A DNA stretch of 64,000 bases, taken from ZC4RG20 sp963702105. Its GTDB lineage: Bacteria > Pseudomonadota > Gammaproteobacteria > Steroidobacterales > Rariloculaceae. Below are positions 26,123 through 35,359 of the stretch, in pieces. The stretch spans positions 2,108,001-2,172,000 of the forward strand of contig OY969712.1 of NCBI GenBank assembly GCA_963702105.1. The letters are read 5' to 3'. The position numbers were made by a program, and so were the translations under genes. The notes below the pieces were generated by a model. The model was not told where the DNA came from and did not search any database. It saw only the letters and a program-made list of their open reading frames with translations. The first letter of the stretch is position 1, and every line of letters begins with the position of its first letter.

Positions 26123-27091
26123 ATGAATCGCTTAACGTACACCGCATGCGCCGGCGCCATGCTTTTGCTGGCGGGATGCGGGTCCAAGGATGCGGGTAAG
26201 GCCGCAACGATCGGCGCCGCGCACGCGACGCAGGCCGCGCCCTCCGCCACGGCCAGTGCCGAGCAAGTCGCGAAAGAAATGCGCGGCAAGGTATCGTGCC
26301 CGGCCAAGATCGTCAGCAAGCGTCCCGACGGCGCACCCGTCGACGACGTGGTCGGCGTCCGCCCCGGCATGACCTGGGACGAGGCCGTCAACGTCGTCTT
26401 GTGTGACAACCCGCTGCTCGTCGTCACCGAGAATACGGACCGCGGCTACAACATCAACACTTTCGGCCATCACATTCGCCAGGGCTTCGACGCGAAGTTC
26501 GCCGAGCCTCGCGTGCAAAAGACGGGCCGCGATCTCGTCAAGGAAATGGAAGAAGAAGCCGTACGCCGAGGAACCAACACCCGCATCGTCCCGCTGAAAC
26601 CCGGCCAAAGCCGCTACTACGTCAGCACGATGGGGCCGCCGGGACAGGAACGCGTGATTTCCGTCGCCCGCGAGGAATACTACCCGGATGGAAAGCTGCC
26701 GACGGTCAGCGGCCTCAAGGATGCGCTCGTCGCCAAGTACGGTGAGCCGTCGCTGATCCAAGGCAGCGGCAATATGCTGTATTGGGAATACGACCCGAAA
26801 GGCGAAAAGCTGAAGCAAGGCTCGACGCTCGCCGGCACTTGCTCGATCGCCGTCTCACCCGATGCCGGGACGTCCTTGTCGACGAATTGCGGTCTCACCG
26901 TGGGAGCCCAGATCACGCCCGCTACTCAGAATGCCGGCCTGGCCCATAGCCTCGCCGTCGCCTCGTTGAACGGCGCAGTCGGTTATGCCCTGATCCAGGT
27001 CACGGTGAACGCGCTCGAGCAAGCCGACGCGGCTCGCAAGGCCAAGGAACTGCAGGACGCGGCGAAGGGGGCCGCAGCGCCGAAGCTCTAA
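26123..27091 (+). CDS. Lipoprotein of unknown function
   Basis: 322 residues with a clear lipobox (AMLLLAGCGS), so the mature protein is lipid-anchored at Cys-18. An Ala-rich linker follows. The segment VGVRPGMTWDEAVNVVLCDN and the later LKDALVAKYGEPSLIQG resemble the repeated GM-x-(D/E)-A ... KYG-P pattern seen in BamE/SmpA-like folds, but the protein is longer than those and I do not assign it. The end is Ala/Lys-rich helical. It is co-directional with the SMP-30 gene 74 bases downstream. Confidence 0.7.
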   Translation: MNRLTYTACAGAMLLLAGCGSKDAGKAATIGAAHATQAAPSATASAEQVAKEMRGKVSCPAKIVSKRPDGAPVDDVVGVRPGMTWDEAVNVVLCDNPLLVVTENTDRGYNINTFGHHIRQGFDAKFAEPRVQKTGRDLVKEMEEEAVRRGTNTRIVPLKPGQSRYYVSTMGPPGQERVISVAREEYYPDGKLPTVSGLKDALVAKYGEPSLIQGSGNMLYWEYDPKGEKLKQGSTLAGTCSIAVSPDAGTSLSTNCGLTVGAQITPATQNAGLAHSLAVASLNGAVGYALIQVTVNALEQADAARKAKELQDAAKGAAAPKL

Positions 27092-27165
27092 TGCACCCGT
27101 ACGATCTCGTCCGGAGTGCCGGTGCGGTATAGTCCCGTCCCGGAGTCGAAAACGAGGAGACGACG

Positions 27166-28356
27166 ATGTCCGGCGAGACGCCCGACCGGCCCGGCTACCT
27201 GACGCGCCGCAATTTGCTCGAGACGTTCTGCTTGGCGGGCTCCGTGCTACTGGCCCCTGCGCTGGCGCGGGCGCAGGCACGGGCGGAGCGGGGGCCGGTA
27301 CCACCCTCGACCGTGACGACGCCGCCGCGTGAATTCGGGCCGAATGCGCCGCCCGACCTCTACCCGGATCCCAACGTCTTGGCGCTGGACCCGGCGTTCG
27401 GCGCGCTGCGGGTCTTCAACGCGCCGCTTCAGCGGCTCTGGACGGGGGCGCTTTGGTCGGAGGGGCCGGCCTGGTCGAGCCAGGGACGCTACCTCGTCTG
27501 GAGCGATATCCCGAACAATCGCCAGCTTCGCTGGCTGGAAGACGACGGCCATGTGAGCGTTCTGCGCCAGCCCTCCAACAACAGCAACGGGAACACGTTC
27601 GACTTCGAGGGCCGGCAAGTCTCGTGCGAGCACCTGTTGCGCCGAGTCGTTCGATACGAGCACGACGGCACGGCAAGCGTGCTCGCGGACCATTACGGCG
27701 GCAAACCGCTAAACTCGCCGAACGACGTGGTGCCGCATCCGGACGGCAGCTATTGGTTCACGGACCCGCCCTTCGGCGGCGCGCTCTATGAAGGGACGCC
27801 GGATGCGGCCGGCGGGCCGAGCAACCGCGACCGGCTCTTGAATCCACGCATCGGGCAACCAGCCGGGATCGGCTCGGCCGTGCGGGAGCTGCCGACGAAC
27901 GTCTATCGGGTCGACCCGAACGGGCGCATTGCCGTGGTCGTCGACGCCGACTCGCTGCCCGGGCCGCCGAATGGCCTGGCGTTTTCCCCCGACTACAAGA
28001 AGCTTTACATCGTGAGCGCAGGCAATCTGTACGTCGGCGACGTGGCGGCGGACGGCCGCGTCGCGGGAATCAGGCAATTCGCAGAGCTCACAGTCGACGG
28101 CGTCGCCTGTTCCACCGACGGGATCCGCGCCAACGTCTTCGGCAACCTTTGGTGCTCGAGCAATGCCGGGCCCGCCATCGGCTACAACGGGGTGACCGTG
28201 GTGAACCCTTCGGGCGCGCTCATCGGCCGTATCCGGCTGCCGGAGGCGTGCGCGAACCTGGCGTTCGGGGGAGCGAAGCGCAACCGGCTGTTCATGGCGG
28301 CAAGCCAGTCGCTTTATGCGGTTTACGTCAATACGCAGGGTGCCGCGCCCGGTTAA
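27166..28356 (+). CDS. SMP-30/gluconolactonase/LRE family protein, Tat-exported
   Basis: 396 residues. The ATG follows AGGAGACGACG. The leader TRRNLLETFCLAGSVLLAPA is a twin-arginine-type signal. The propeller shows LWSEGPAWSSQGRYLVWSDI, NGNTFDFEGRQVSCEH, NSPNDVVPHPDGSYWFTDPP and PPNGLAFSPDYKKLYIVSAG, all typical of SMP-30 lactonases with a metal-binding Glu and Asn. It is the second exported SMP-30 protein of the window, but the two differ in leader type and insertions, so they are not a recent duplication. Function: periplasmic lactone or ester hydrolysis, substrate unknown. Confidence 0.84.
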   Translation: MSGETPDRPGYLTRRNLLETFCLAGSVLLAPALARAQARAERGPVPPSTVTTPPREFGPNAPPDLYPDPNVLALDPAFGALRVFNAPLQRLWTGALWSEGPAWSSQGRYLVWSDIPNNRQLRWLEDDGHVSVLRQPSNNSNGNTFDFEGRQVSCEHLLRRVVRYEHDGTASVLADHYGGKPLNSPNDVVPHPDGSYWFTDPPFGGALYEGTPDAAGGPSNRDRLLNPRIGQPAGIGSAVRELPTNVYRVDPNGRIAVVVDADSLPGPPNGLAFSPDYKKLYIVSAGNLYVGDVAADGRVAGIRQFAELTVDGVACSTDGIRANVFGNLWCSSNAGPAIGYNGVTVVNPSGALIGRIRLPEACANLAFGGAKRNRLFMAASQSLYAVYVNTQGAAPG

Positions 28357-28363
28357 TAATCCG

Positions 28364-28376
28364 CCGGCAGAGCCGG
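28364..28376. terminator. Short hairpin after the SMP-30 gene
   Basis: CCGGC-AGA-GCCGG starts 7 bases after the stop and is followed by GGGCTTTCGATTT, a loose T-rich tail. It shares its core with the larger hairpin at 57509-57543. Confidence 0.4.
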
Positions 28377-28732
28377 GGGCTTTCGATTTGTGAGCCGCTC
28401 AAACCGGCTATCGGGGCGCTACGCGCCCTGCTCTTGGGCCGCCTAATGCTCGGCTCTGACCCCATATCGTCCCAATCTGTCAACCGGCTTTGGCCGGACG
28501 TTTACCCAGGACGGAGCCGCAGGATCGGATGGCCGGAGTGCAACGCGTGAAGGTTGCCGGCGCGATCGTCTTAGCTTCGATTCTGCTAAACGGTCGGCCT
28601 TGACATCCCATGGAACCCCCGTGCATCTTCATCCATGGGTCCTGGCGCAACCGCACAATAGCGTCCCCAGTAGGCGCGCGCGGCGATCAGGGCACAACTG
28701 CGTCTATTCTCATCCGGAGGGCCGGTGTCCTC
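28377..28732. other. Intergenic stretch before the histidine kinase
   Basis: No convincing gene in either strand. It contains a small GGGCGC-TAC-GCGCCC hairpin at 28414-28428. A consensus TTGACA at 28600-28605 could be a -35 box, but no good -10 hexamer is placed 16-18 bases further on. Confidence 0.4.
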
Positions 28733-31093
28733 GTGCGCGTTCGCAGCGTGATTCGGCCGATCTCTTCAGAATTCTTCGGAACGGAGCGGCTGTGGCGCCT
28801 GTCCGGTCCAATCGTCACGCTGTTCCTGATCGCCGTCATCCATGCCTCTCCCCTGCGGCTCCCGGCGTTACCGCTGCTATTGATGCTGGCCGTCGCCTAT
28901 TCCGTCCTGGTCGGAGGGGCGGTACCGGCTGTCGTCAGTGCCGTATTCAGCATGGCCTACGCGGCTTACGCATATCGGTCGCCCGGCCCGGCGTTCCATT
29001 ACGCCCCGGACAACTTGCAGCGATTGGCCATCCTGGTCGCGGTCGTACCGCTCGTCGTGGCGGTTCTGGGAGGCATTCGCAGGCGGCTCGACACGCTTCT
29101 GATGCGAGAGCGCAGTCTCAGACGACAGGCCGAAGCGGAGCACGAGCGGGCCGTCGGCATCATCGAAAGCATCACCGACGGCTTCTTCGCGCTCGACTCC
29201 GAGTGGCGTTATGTGTACGTCAACCACCAGGCCGAGAAGCTGGTCGGCCGGTCCCGAGACGAGCTGGTCGGCACAGTCGTATGGGAGGCGTTTCCCGCGC
29301 TCGTGGGCTCGACCTGGGATCGCGAGTACCATCGCGCGGTCCAACAGCGTGTGGCAGTTGCATTCGAGGAGTTCTATGGGCCGTTAAACACGTGGTTCGA
29401 AACGCACGCCTACCCGTCCGAGGATGGGCTCACGATCTATATCCGGTCGATCGACGACCGCAAGAAGGCCGAGGAGGCGTTGGCCTCTCGGGCGCGCCAG
29501 CAGGCGGCCGTGGCCGCGCTCGGCCAGGAGGCACTTGCCGGAGCCGACATCGATTCGTTGTTCGAGGCGGCCGTTCGGACGCTGGCTTCGACGCTGCAGG
29601 TGGAGTTGACCAAAGTCCTCGAATTGAGCCCAGACGAGGGCGAATTGAGCATGCGGGCCGGCGTCGGCTGGGGGGACGGCGTGCAGCACCTGGTAGCCGC
29701 AGGAGAGCGCTCACAGGCCGGTTATACGCTCGCGTCCGAGCGACCCGTCATCGTGGAGGATCTCAGCGCGGAGACCCGCTTTCGAGGCCCGCAGCTGCTG
29801 CTCGACCACGGTGTCGTAAGCGGCATCAGCGTGATCATTGCCGGCAGCGGCAAACCATTCGGGATTCTTGGCGCGCACACTCGGCATAAGCGGATGTTTA
29901 CCGAAGACAACGTCCACTTCCTGCAGGCAATTGCGAACGTCCTCTCGGCCGCCATCGGCCGGGAGCGCAGCCGGGGTGCCTTAGCCGAAAGCGAACAACG
30001 GTTTCGACAGATTGCCGAAAACGTGCGCGAAGTGTTTTACGTCCTCTCGATGCATCTCCATCAGGTCCTTTACGTCAATCCCGCGTACGAAACGGTCTGG
30101 GGCCGTTCGCGCACCGAGCTTCTAGCACGGCACAACGCCTGGCTGGAGGCAATTCATCCCGAGGACCGGTTGGAGGTCGAGAGGAGCTTCGCCGCCCGGC
30201 GCGACGGCTACTTCGAGGCGGAATACCGAGTAGTCCGCCCCGACGGTACCGTTCGCTGGATTCACGACCGCTCCTCCCCCGTGCTCGGTGACGACGGCAC
30301 TGTCTACCGTACCGTCGGCACGGCCGAGGACATCACGGAGCTCAAGGAAGCCGCCGAGGCGACTCGCCGCCTTGCCGTATCGGAGGCCGCCGTGCGGGCG
30401 CGGGACGAAGTACTGGCCGAGGTGGCGCACGATCTTCGGAATCCGTTAAGCGCCATATCCATGGAGGCGAAGCTGCTCGTAACGGCCGACCCCACGTCCG
30501 AGAGACGCGCGTTCCATGCGAATAGAATCGAGCGTGCGGTCGGCGCGGCCGCCCGGTTGATCGGCGACCTGCTTGACGTGAGCCGGATCGAGGCCGGTCA
30601 ACTTTGTATCGAATCCGACGCAGTCGACGTTGCATCCCTCGTGTCGGAGGCCTGCGATGCATTCATCGATCCTGCAACCGAGAAGTCGATCCGACTCCAG
30701 TGTTCCGTCGAGGACGACCTGCCACAAGTATCCGGCGATCGCGATCGCGTTCTGCAGGTGCTGGGAAACCTTTTGGCCAACGCAGTCAAATTCACTCCAA
30801 AGGGCGGGAGCATTCGGGTTGGAGCGCGGCGGCTCACCGATTGCGTCGAGTTCACGATCGAAGATACGGGCTGCGGCATCGACCGCAACGCTCTGCCCCA
30901 CGTGTTCGACCGCTTTTGGCGCGCCAGCCCGGCGAATCGCAAGAGTCTCGGTCTCGGCCTGGCTATCGTCAAAGGCATCGTAAGCGCACACCACGGCCGT
31001 GTTTGGGCGGAAAGTGAGGTCGGCAAGGGAAGCGCCTTTCATTTCTCGCTGCCGCCGCATCGGCAGAGCGTGCGGACAGCTTGCTGCGATTGA
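28733..31093 (+). CDS. Membrane PAS/GAF sensor histidine kinase
   Basis: 786 residues from a GTG at 28733, preceded by GGAGG; longer in-frame starts lack support. Three or four helices (about 25-115) anchor it. Order then: PAS (ITDGFFALDSEWRYVYVNHQ), GAF (VRTLASTLQVELTKVLELSP onward), a second PAS with PAC tail (VRPDGTVRWIHDRSSPVLGD), HisKA (LAEVAHDLRNPLSAISMEAK, phospho-His in AHDLRNP) and HATPase (NLLANAVKFTP, EDTGCGID, GLGLAIVKGIV). It has no receiver domain and no response regulator beside it. The signal is unknown; GAF and PAS suggest a small ligand, redox or light. Confidence 0.88.
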   Translation: MRVRSVIRPISSEFFGTERLWRLSGPIVTLFLIAVIHASPLRLPALPLLLMLAVAYSVLVGGAVPAVVSAVFSMAYAAYAYRSPGPAFHYAPDNLQRLAILVAVVPLVVAVLGGIRRRLDTLLMRERSLRRQAEAEHERAVGIIESITDGFFALDSEWRYVYVNHQAEKLVGRSRDELVGTVVWEAFPALVGSTWDREYHRAVQQRVAVAFEEFYGPLNTWFETHAYPSEDGLTIYIRSIDDRKKAEEALASRARQQAAVAALGQEALAGADIDSLFEAAVRTLASTLQVELTKVLELSPDEGELSMRAGVGWGDGVQHLVAAGERSQAGYTLASERPVIVEDLSAETRFRGPQLLLDHGVVSGISVIIAGSGKPFGILGAHTRHKRMFTEDNVHFLQAIANVLSAAIGRERSRGALAESEQRFRQIAENVREVFYVLSMHLHQVLYVNPAYETVWGRSRTELLARHNAWLEAIHPEDRLEVERSFAARRDGYFEAEYRVVRPDGTVRWIHDRSSPVLGDDGTVYRTVGTAEDITELKEAAEATRRLAVSEAAVRARDEVLAEVAHDLRNPLSAISMEAKLLVTADPTSERRAFHANRIERAVGAAARLIGDLLDVSRIEAGQLCIESDAVDVASLVSEACDAFIDPATEKSIRLQCSVEDDLPQVSGDRDRVLQVLGNLLANAVKFTPKGGSIRVGARRLTDCVEFTIEDTGCGIDRNALPHVFDRFWRASPANRKSLGLGLAIVKGIVSAHHGRVWAESEVGKGSAFHFSLPPHRQSVRTACCD

Positions 31094-31304
31094 AGGTCGG
31101 GGTGTGGGTCCGCACTAAATAGGTCGCGCGAACTCATGAGAGCCGCTAGCCGCCGGGGCAGAAACTGGTCGCATCGAGTTCTATAGACGCGCGCCCGATG
31201 GTCGCTTGGCGTCAGTAGCGGATATTCTTCGGGAGTCTTGCTTGCTCGTGCGTTCCGTCGATGAGGGGGACGATCATTTCGCTAGCGTGTTTCGCGTCTA
31301 TCCG

Positions 31305-31769
31305 TCACGAAGACCGGAATGACAACCGCTGCCGGGTCAGCAACTTGTCCAATTGGTCCGCGAAGGTCTTGCGGTCGCCTTGGCTCAGCGCTGCGGGGCC
31401 GCCCGTTCGGATGCCGCTCGCGCGGAGCGTATCCATGAAGTCACGCATCGTGAGCTTGCTGCGGATGCTATCCGGCGAAAACAGCTCCCCGCGGGGGTCG
31501 AGCGCCCGGCCGCCCTTCGCGATGACCTCGGCCGCCAAGGGGATGTCCGCCGTAACGACCAGGTCGCCGGCCGCGAGCCGTTTGACGATCTCGTGGTCGG
31601 CCACGTCGAATCCCGCCGCGACTCGGATGGTATCGATGAAGGGCGAACGAGGGACTTGCAGCGGTTGATTCGCCACGAGCGTCACGTGAACCTCCGTCCG
31701 GCCGGCGGCGCGGAAGAGAATCTCCTTGATCGGCCCCGGGCATGCGTCCGCATCGACCCATATTTTCAT
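31305..31769 (-). CDS. yaiI: YaiI/YqxD family protein (UPF0178/DUF188)
   Basis: 154 residues, the usual family length. Hallmarks are MKIWVDADACPGPIKEILFR at the start, VAGFDVADHEIV-like acidic positions (here AAGFDVADHEIVKRL), GDLVVTADIPLAAEVIAKG and DPRGELFSPDSI. The fold is PIN-like with conserved Asp residues, so a nuclease role is suspected but unproven. It is cytosolic. Its ATG overlaps the stop of the YceH gene by 4 bases (ATGA), which implies translational coupling. Confidence 0.92.
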   Translation of the reverse strand: MKIWVDADACPGPIKEILFRAAGRTEVHVTLVANQPLQVPRSPFIDTIRVAAGFDVADHEIVKRLAAGDLVVTADIPLAAEVIAKGGRALDPRGELFSPDSIRSKLTMRDFMDTLRASGIRTGGPAALSQGDRKTFADQLDKLLTRQRLSFRSS

Positions 31770-32458
31770 GCGCCCGGCTCCTCGCCAGCCGGGCTATCGC
31801 TCTCGTCGTCACCGAGCCGCGCCCTGAGCGCCGCAAGCTGCGCCTCCAACCGGCTCACACGTTCCGCGAGGGCCGCGAGGTCCGCGAGGCTCCTCGGCTG
31901 CGAGGGCTGAGCCGCCGGCGCCGTCAGCGGCGCGGCGTCTGCGTCCACGGGACCCGCGAGTAAGTGCATATACTGGGACTCCTTACGGCCAGGCGCACGC
32001 GCCAACTTTGCGACCAGCGGTCCGCCGTCGCGCTCGATCAAGCCGCGCAAGGCGGCAGTGACCTCGGAGCTGTCCGCGAAGTCGTGCAGGCGCCCGCTAT
32101 GAGCGCGCAGCTCGCCCGGCGTCTGCGGTCCGCGCAGCAACAGCAGGCAGACGATCGCGAATTCGGCCGCCCCGAATTGAGAGTCGCTGTGGGTGGTGTT
32201 GCAGAGGCGCTGCTTGTACTTCTCGACTCCTCGCCTGAAGTTTTCCTCGATACGCACGAAATGCTTGGCCTGAAGATCGCGTACAGTGCGCTGCACGAGA
32301 CCTGGGTCCATGGAGACGACGGGATTGCGTCCGGTCTTTTGATTGCACGCGGCCGTCAGCGCGTTCAAAGTCATCGGGTACTGATCCGGCGTAAGGACGG
32401 ACTTCTCCATCAGGCACCCGATTACGCGGGCCTCGTCGGCGGTCAATTTCTGCTGCAC
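31766..32458 (-). CDS. yceH: YceH family protein (DUF480)
   Basis: 230 residues from a GTG at 32458 that has GAGGGAG about 10 bases upstream; a TTG at 32476 is an alternative overlapping the quinoprotein stop. Family markers: LTADEARVIGCLMEKSVLTP, DQYPMTLNALTAACNQKTGR-like tract (NPVVSMD) and FAIVCLLLLRGPQTPGELRA. These are two winged-helix domains of unknown role. The C terminus is a coiled-coil-like tail (LADLAALAERVSRLEAQLAA). It lies between the quinoprotein gene (17 bases upstream) and yaiI. Confidence 0.92.
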   Translation of the reverse strand: MQQKLTADEARVIGCLMEKSVLTPDQYPMTLNALTAACNQKTGRNPVVSMDPGLVQRTVRDLQAKHFVRIEENFRRGVEKYKQRLCNTTHSDSQFGAAEFAIVCLLLLRGPQTPGELRAHSGRLHDFADSSEVTAALRGLIERDGGPLVAKLARAPGRKESQYMHLLAGPVDADAAPLTAPAAQPSQPRSLADLAALAERVSRLEAQLAALRARLGDDESDSPAGEEPGA

Positions 32459-32472
32459 TGGGGCCGGCTCCC

Positions 32473-34219
32473 TCAAGGCAATGCGAACACGAACAGCTTG
32501 CTGTCGCCGCCTGCCGCGCTCACGTCGGGCGTGAGCCTTGCGAGCGCACCGGTAAGGTTCGAGCGGCCCGTGCTGACTTCGACGTACTGTCGCCCGCCTG
32601 CCTCGTACGTAATCGGCGGCCCGGTGACCGGGGCGCCGAGGTCGGTCTCCCACAGGACTGCGCCCGTCTCGGCGTCGTAAGCCCTGAAATGACCGGCAAC
32701 GTCGCCGCCGAAAACAAGACCTCCGCCGGTGGCAACCAAGGCTGTCATGGCGGCGCGTTGGTCGTAGTGCCATGCAGCCTTGCCCGTTGCGGCGGAAATA
32801 GCGCGGAGCGTGCCGACGTCCTTCTCTCCCGGCGCGATCATGACCTTGCTGTTGATCGCATAGACCATTTGAGGCGTCGCCTTCTCCGCGATCGAGGTCG
32901 TATTCATGCACGTATTTGCGAGGGCGAAGTACATTAGGTGCGTCTGCGGACTATAAGCGCCGGGGGGCCAGTTCTTGCCGCCGTTCGAACTCGGACAAAC
33001 GAAACGCGTCTGATGAGCATGGGTGAAGTGCGTGTCGGGATTCTCCTCGACGGCGCCGGTCCTGCCGTCAATGCTCGCCACGACGTTTTGCCGTACCGTC
33101 GGCCGAGCCCAGAGGAACTCGCCGGTCTTGCGGTCGAGCGTGTAGATGATGCCCGTCTTGCCGGGCATGCCCGTAACTACTTTGCGCCGCTCCCCTGGAT
33201 GCAGATTCGGATTGATCCAAGGCACTTCGGAAGCGTCCGGCGCGACTTCGGTGTCCACGAGCATTCGCTCGAAAGTGTGATCCATATCCCAGTGGTCGAC
33301 GAGATGCTGGTAGTACCACACGATCTTGCCGTCGGCCGGGTCGATGGCCAGCGTCGAGTTGTGATAGAGGTAGTGCTTGTCGTTGCCGGCGAGCATGTAC
33401 TTCGGCGCAGGCGCCGTGACCGAGGTACCGATATAGACCAGGCCGAGATCGGGATCGAAGCTCGGCGGCATCCAGGCGCCGACCTGCCAACGCTCGGCGT
33501 AGGGCACGTCTCCCCAGCTTGCGTCGCCGGGCTCGCCGGGCTTCGCGATCGCCGAGAGGCGCCAGAGCTCCTTACCCGTGACGGCATCATGAGCAGTGAT
33601 GACACAGCCTTGGGGGCCGCCCTGCGGCATGCAGTTGCGCCCTGAAACGAGTTTGCCGTTGACGACGAGCGGTGCGGAACCCTGTTTGGCCCGGCGGGTT
33701 TTGTAGTCGACGATCTTCGTTTGCCAGGCGAGCTTGCCCGTTTCCGCATCGAGGGCATAGATGTAGTCGTCCGAACCGTTGTCGATGACGAGCCGGCCGT
33801 AGATGGCAAGGTTGCGGTTCGTCTCCGGGTTCGGCACGTAGCGGCCGAACGTCTGCGGGAAGCTCGCGGCGATATTCCCATAGCATCTTGCCCGTTGCTG
33901 CGTCCAGCGCCACCGTGAAGTCGCGGGGCTCCGGAAAGTACATGATCCCGTTGTAGACCAAGGGGGTACCTTCCTGAGATGAGGCGGCGGGCAGGTCCTT
34001 CGACCAGACCTGCGCGAGCTTCCCGACGTTGGCACGGTCGATCTCGTGCAGCGGGCTGTAGCCCCAGTCGTTGTAAGTCCTGCGCCACATGAGCCAATCG
34101 GAAGGAGCGGGATTGCGCAGCATCGCATCGGTGACTGGAACGAAATGAGCGGCGTAGGCCGGCACGCTGCCGCCCAACGCGGCGATCGCGAGGGCCGAGG
34201 CGATTCGAAGTCGCGGCAT
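32473..34219 (-). CDS. PQQ-type quinoprotein (beta-propeller dehydrogenase), with a +1 frameshift
   Basis: Starts at an ATG at 34219 with a Sec signal (ASALAIAALGGSVPAYA) followed by DWLMWRRTYNDWGYSPLHEI, the typical first blade of soluble PQQ-dependent dehydrogenases. The frame is lost after MLWEYRRELPADVRP and resumes as YVPNPETNRNLAIYGRLVID. One extra base near 33841 accounts for this and restores about 581 residues. Later blades carry the W-docking repeats ALDAETGKLAWQTKIVDY, TGKELWRLSA, DGKIVWYYQHLVDHWDMD and TGAVLWETDLGAPVTGPP. No cytochrome domain is fused. It is a periplasmic oxidation of an alcohol or aldehyde, substrate unknown. It heads the yceH-yaiI run. Confidence 0.83.
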
Positions 34220-34416
34220 GAATCTCTCCTTCTGTTTTCAGTAGAAGATACTACGCCGACCTCCCCTGACACGAGCACCCTCAAATCCGTTGAACACGGA
34301 ACGATCAAAACGAGTTCGTGAGGTGTGCATCGAAGCCGACATCGCGCGCACGCTGCTTATCGTGCAACTGTCCCCACCCGCTCGGCGCCGCCCAGGCGGT
34401 CGGCTAAGAGGGGGAC

Positions 34417-34723
34417 CTAGACAGGGCCGATGAGGTTCGCCCGAAGGCGCGCAGGAAGCCCTTCCGTAATCAGCTTGCCGCCGACCTGGAAATCCACGTG
34501 ATCGTCCCAGAGCCTTGGACCGATTTCAATGGAAAGCCCCGTTTCCCCACGCAGCTCACGATGCGCCGCTTGCTCGAACGTCTCGCCTGACTCAACCGCT
34601 CCACCGGGAGGCACCCCGGAACGGCCCTCCGTCTACCCCGGCTCGCTCATAGCGAAGCAGCAGAATTGCCTCTTCCTCGACGGCAACGAGTCGCACCGCC
34701 GTCCTGTGCTGGCATTCCTTCAC
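34417..34723 (-). pseudogene. NUDIX hydrolase, degraded
   Basis: A GTG at 34723 opens a strand-loop start (RTAVRLVAVEEEAILLLRYE). After GGPF the frame shifts by one and gives PPGGAVESGETFEQAAHREL with RGETGLSIEIG, the NUDIX box, in which the first of the paired Glu is Gly. The C-terminal third is short and shifts again after GGKLITE. At least one frameshift plus a changed catalytic Glu mark it as non-functional. Confidence 0.6.
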
Positions 34724-34850
34724 TTCTTTCGGGCTTCCAGTCGGGAATTTCGGAAATCGCCAATATAGCATCTGGACTTCCAGTTCCGAGCCTGGTCCCC
34801 CGTTACGGAGGGCTAACCAAGCCCGCCTAGATCACCGACCGCTCTCAGAC

Positions 34851-35000
34851 TCATTCGAGCCCCCTCGGAAGCTCATCTCTGACGATCAAACGCTGTCTGC
34901 GATAGGTGCCAATAACGGTCGCCGTCGTCCGTTCGGGTGGCGCTACTTCGGGACAATGCGCGAGATAATGGCGATCTTGGCCGAGGCGCAATAGTGTTGA
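34851..35000 (-). pseudogene. Unidentified gene tail
   Basis: Within the 320-base gap between the NUDIX remnant and 35044, the minus strand reads LLRLGQDRHYLAHCPEVAPP and then ERTTATVIGTYRRQRLIVRD followed by ELPRGLE and a stop. The composition is coding-like and the fragment has no start of its own. Not assigned to a family. Confidence 0.28.
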
Positions 35001-35043
35001 CAGCGAATCGTTTAAGCAGAATCTGATCACGGGTCTCGCGTGG

Positions 35044-35304
35044 GTGTTTGGGAACGTTCTCGGCATGGGCGACGACCCGTACAACGCCGAGTCCTTCGCC
35101 CTTCAGTGGTCGAACCTGAAATTAGGCGACCCGCCTCCGCAGCCGGCGGTCAGGAGAAACGACGATGTCCGCACGATCGCCGATTGGACGCACAAGCTGA
35201 TCCTGTCCGGCATCGATGACGGAAACGACGTGGGACAATACGGGCTCTACTTCAAGGTGTGGAGCACGACCGAAACCAGTACGGAGCAAGCTCCAACGGG
35301 CTAA
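35044..35304 (+). CDS. Hypothetical protein fragment
   Basis: The frame reads MFGNVLGMGDDPYNAESFAL, QWSNLKLGDPPPQPAVRRND, DVRTIADWTHKLILSGIDDG, then QYGLYFKVWSTTETS. It continues upstream of the GTG at 35044 without a start (QNLITGLAWV precedes it) until a TAA near 34970, so it looks like the 3' end of a larger gene. No family recognised. The neighbourhood is full of decayed genes. Confidence 0.38.
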   Translation: MFGNVLGMGDDPYNAESFALQWSNLKLGDPPPQPAVRRNDDVRTIADWTHKLILSGIDDGNDVGQYGLYFKVWSTTETSTEQAPTG

Positions 35305-35359
35305 TGGGCCGTAGCAGCCGATTCCGTACCTGGAGCCGGCCATGCCGGCTTCGTCCGCC

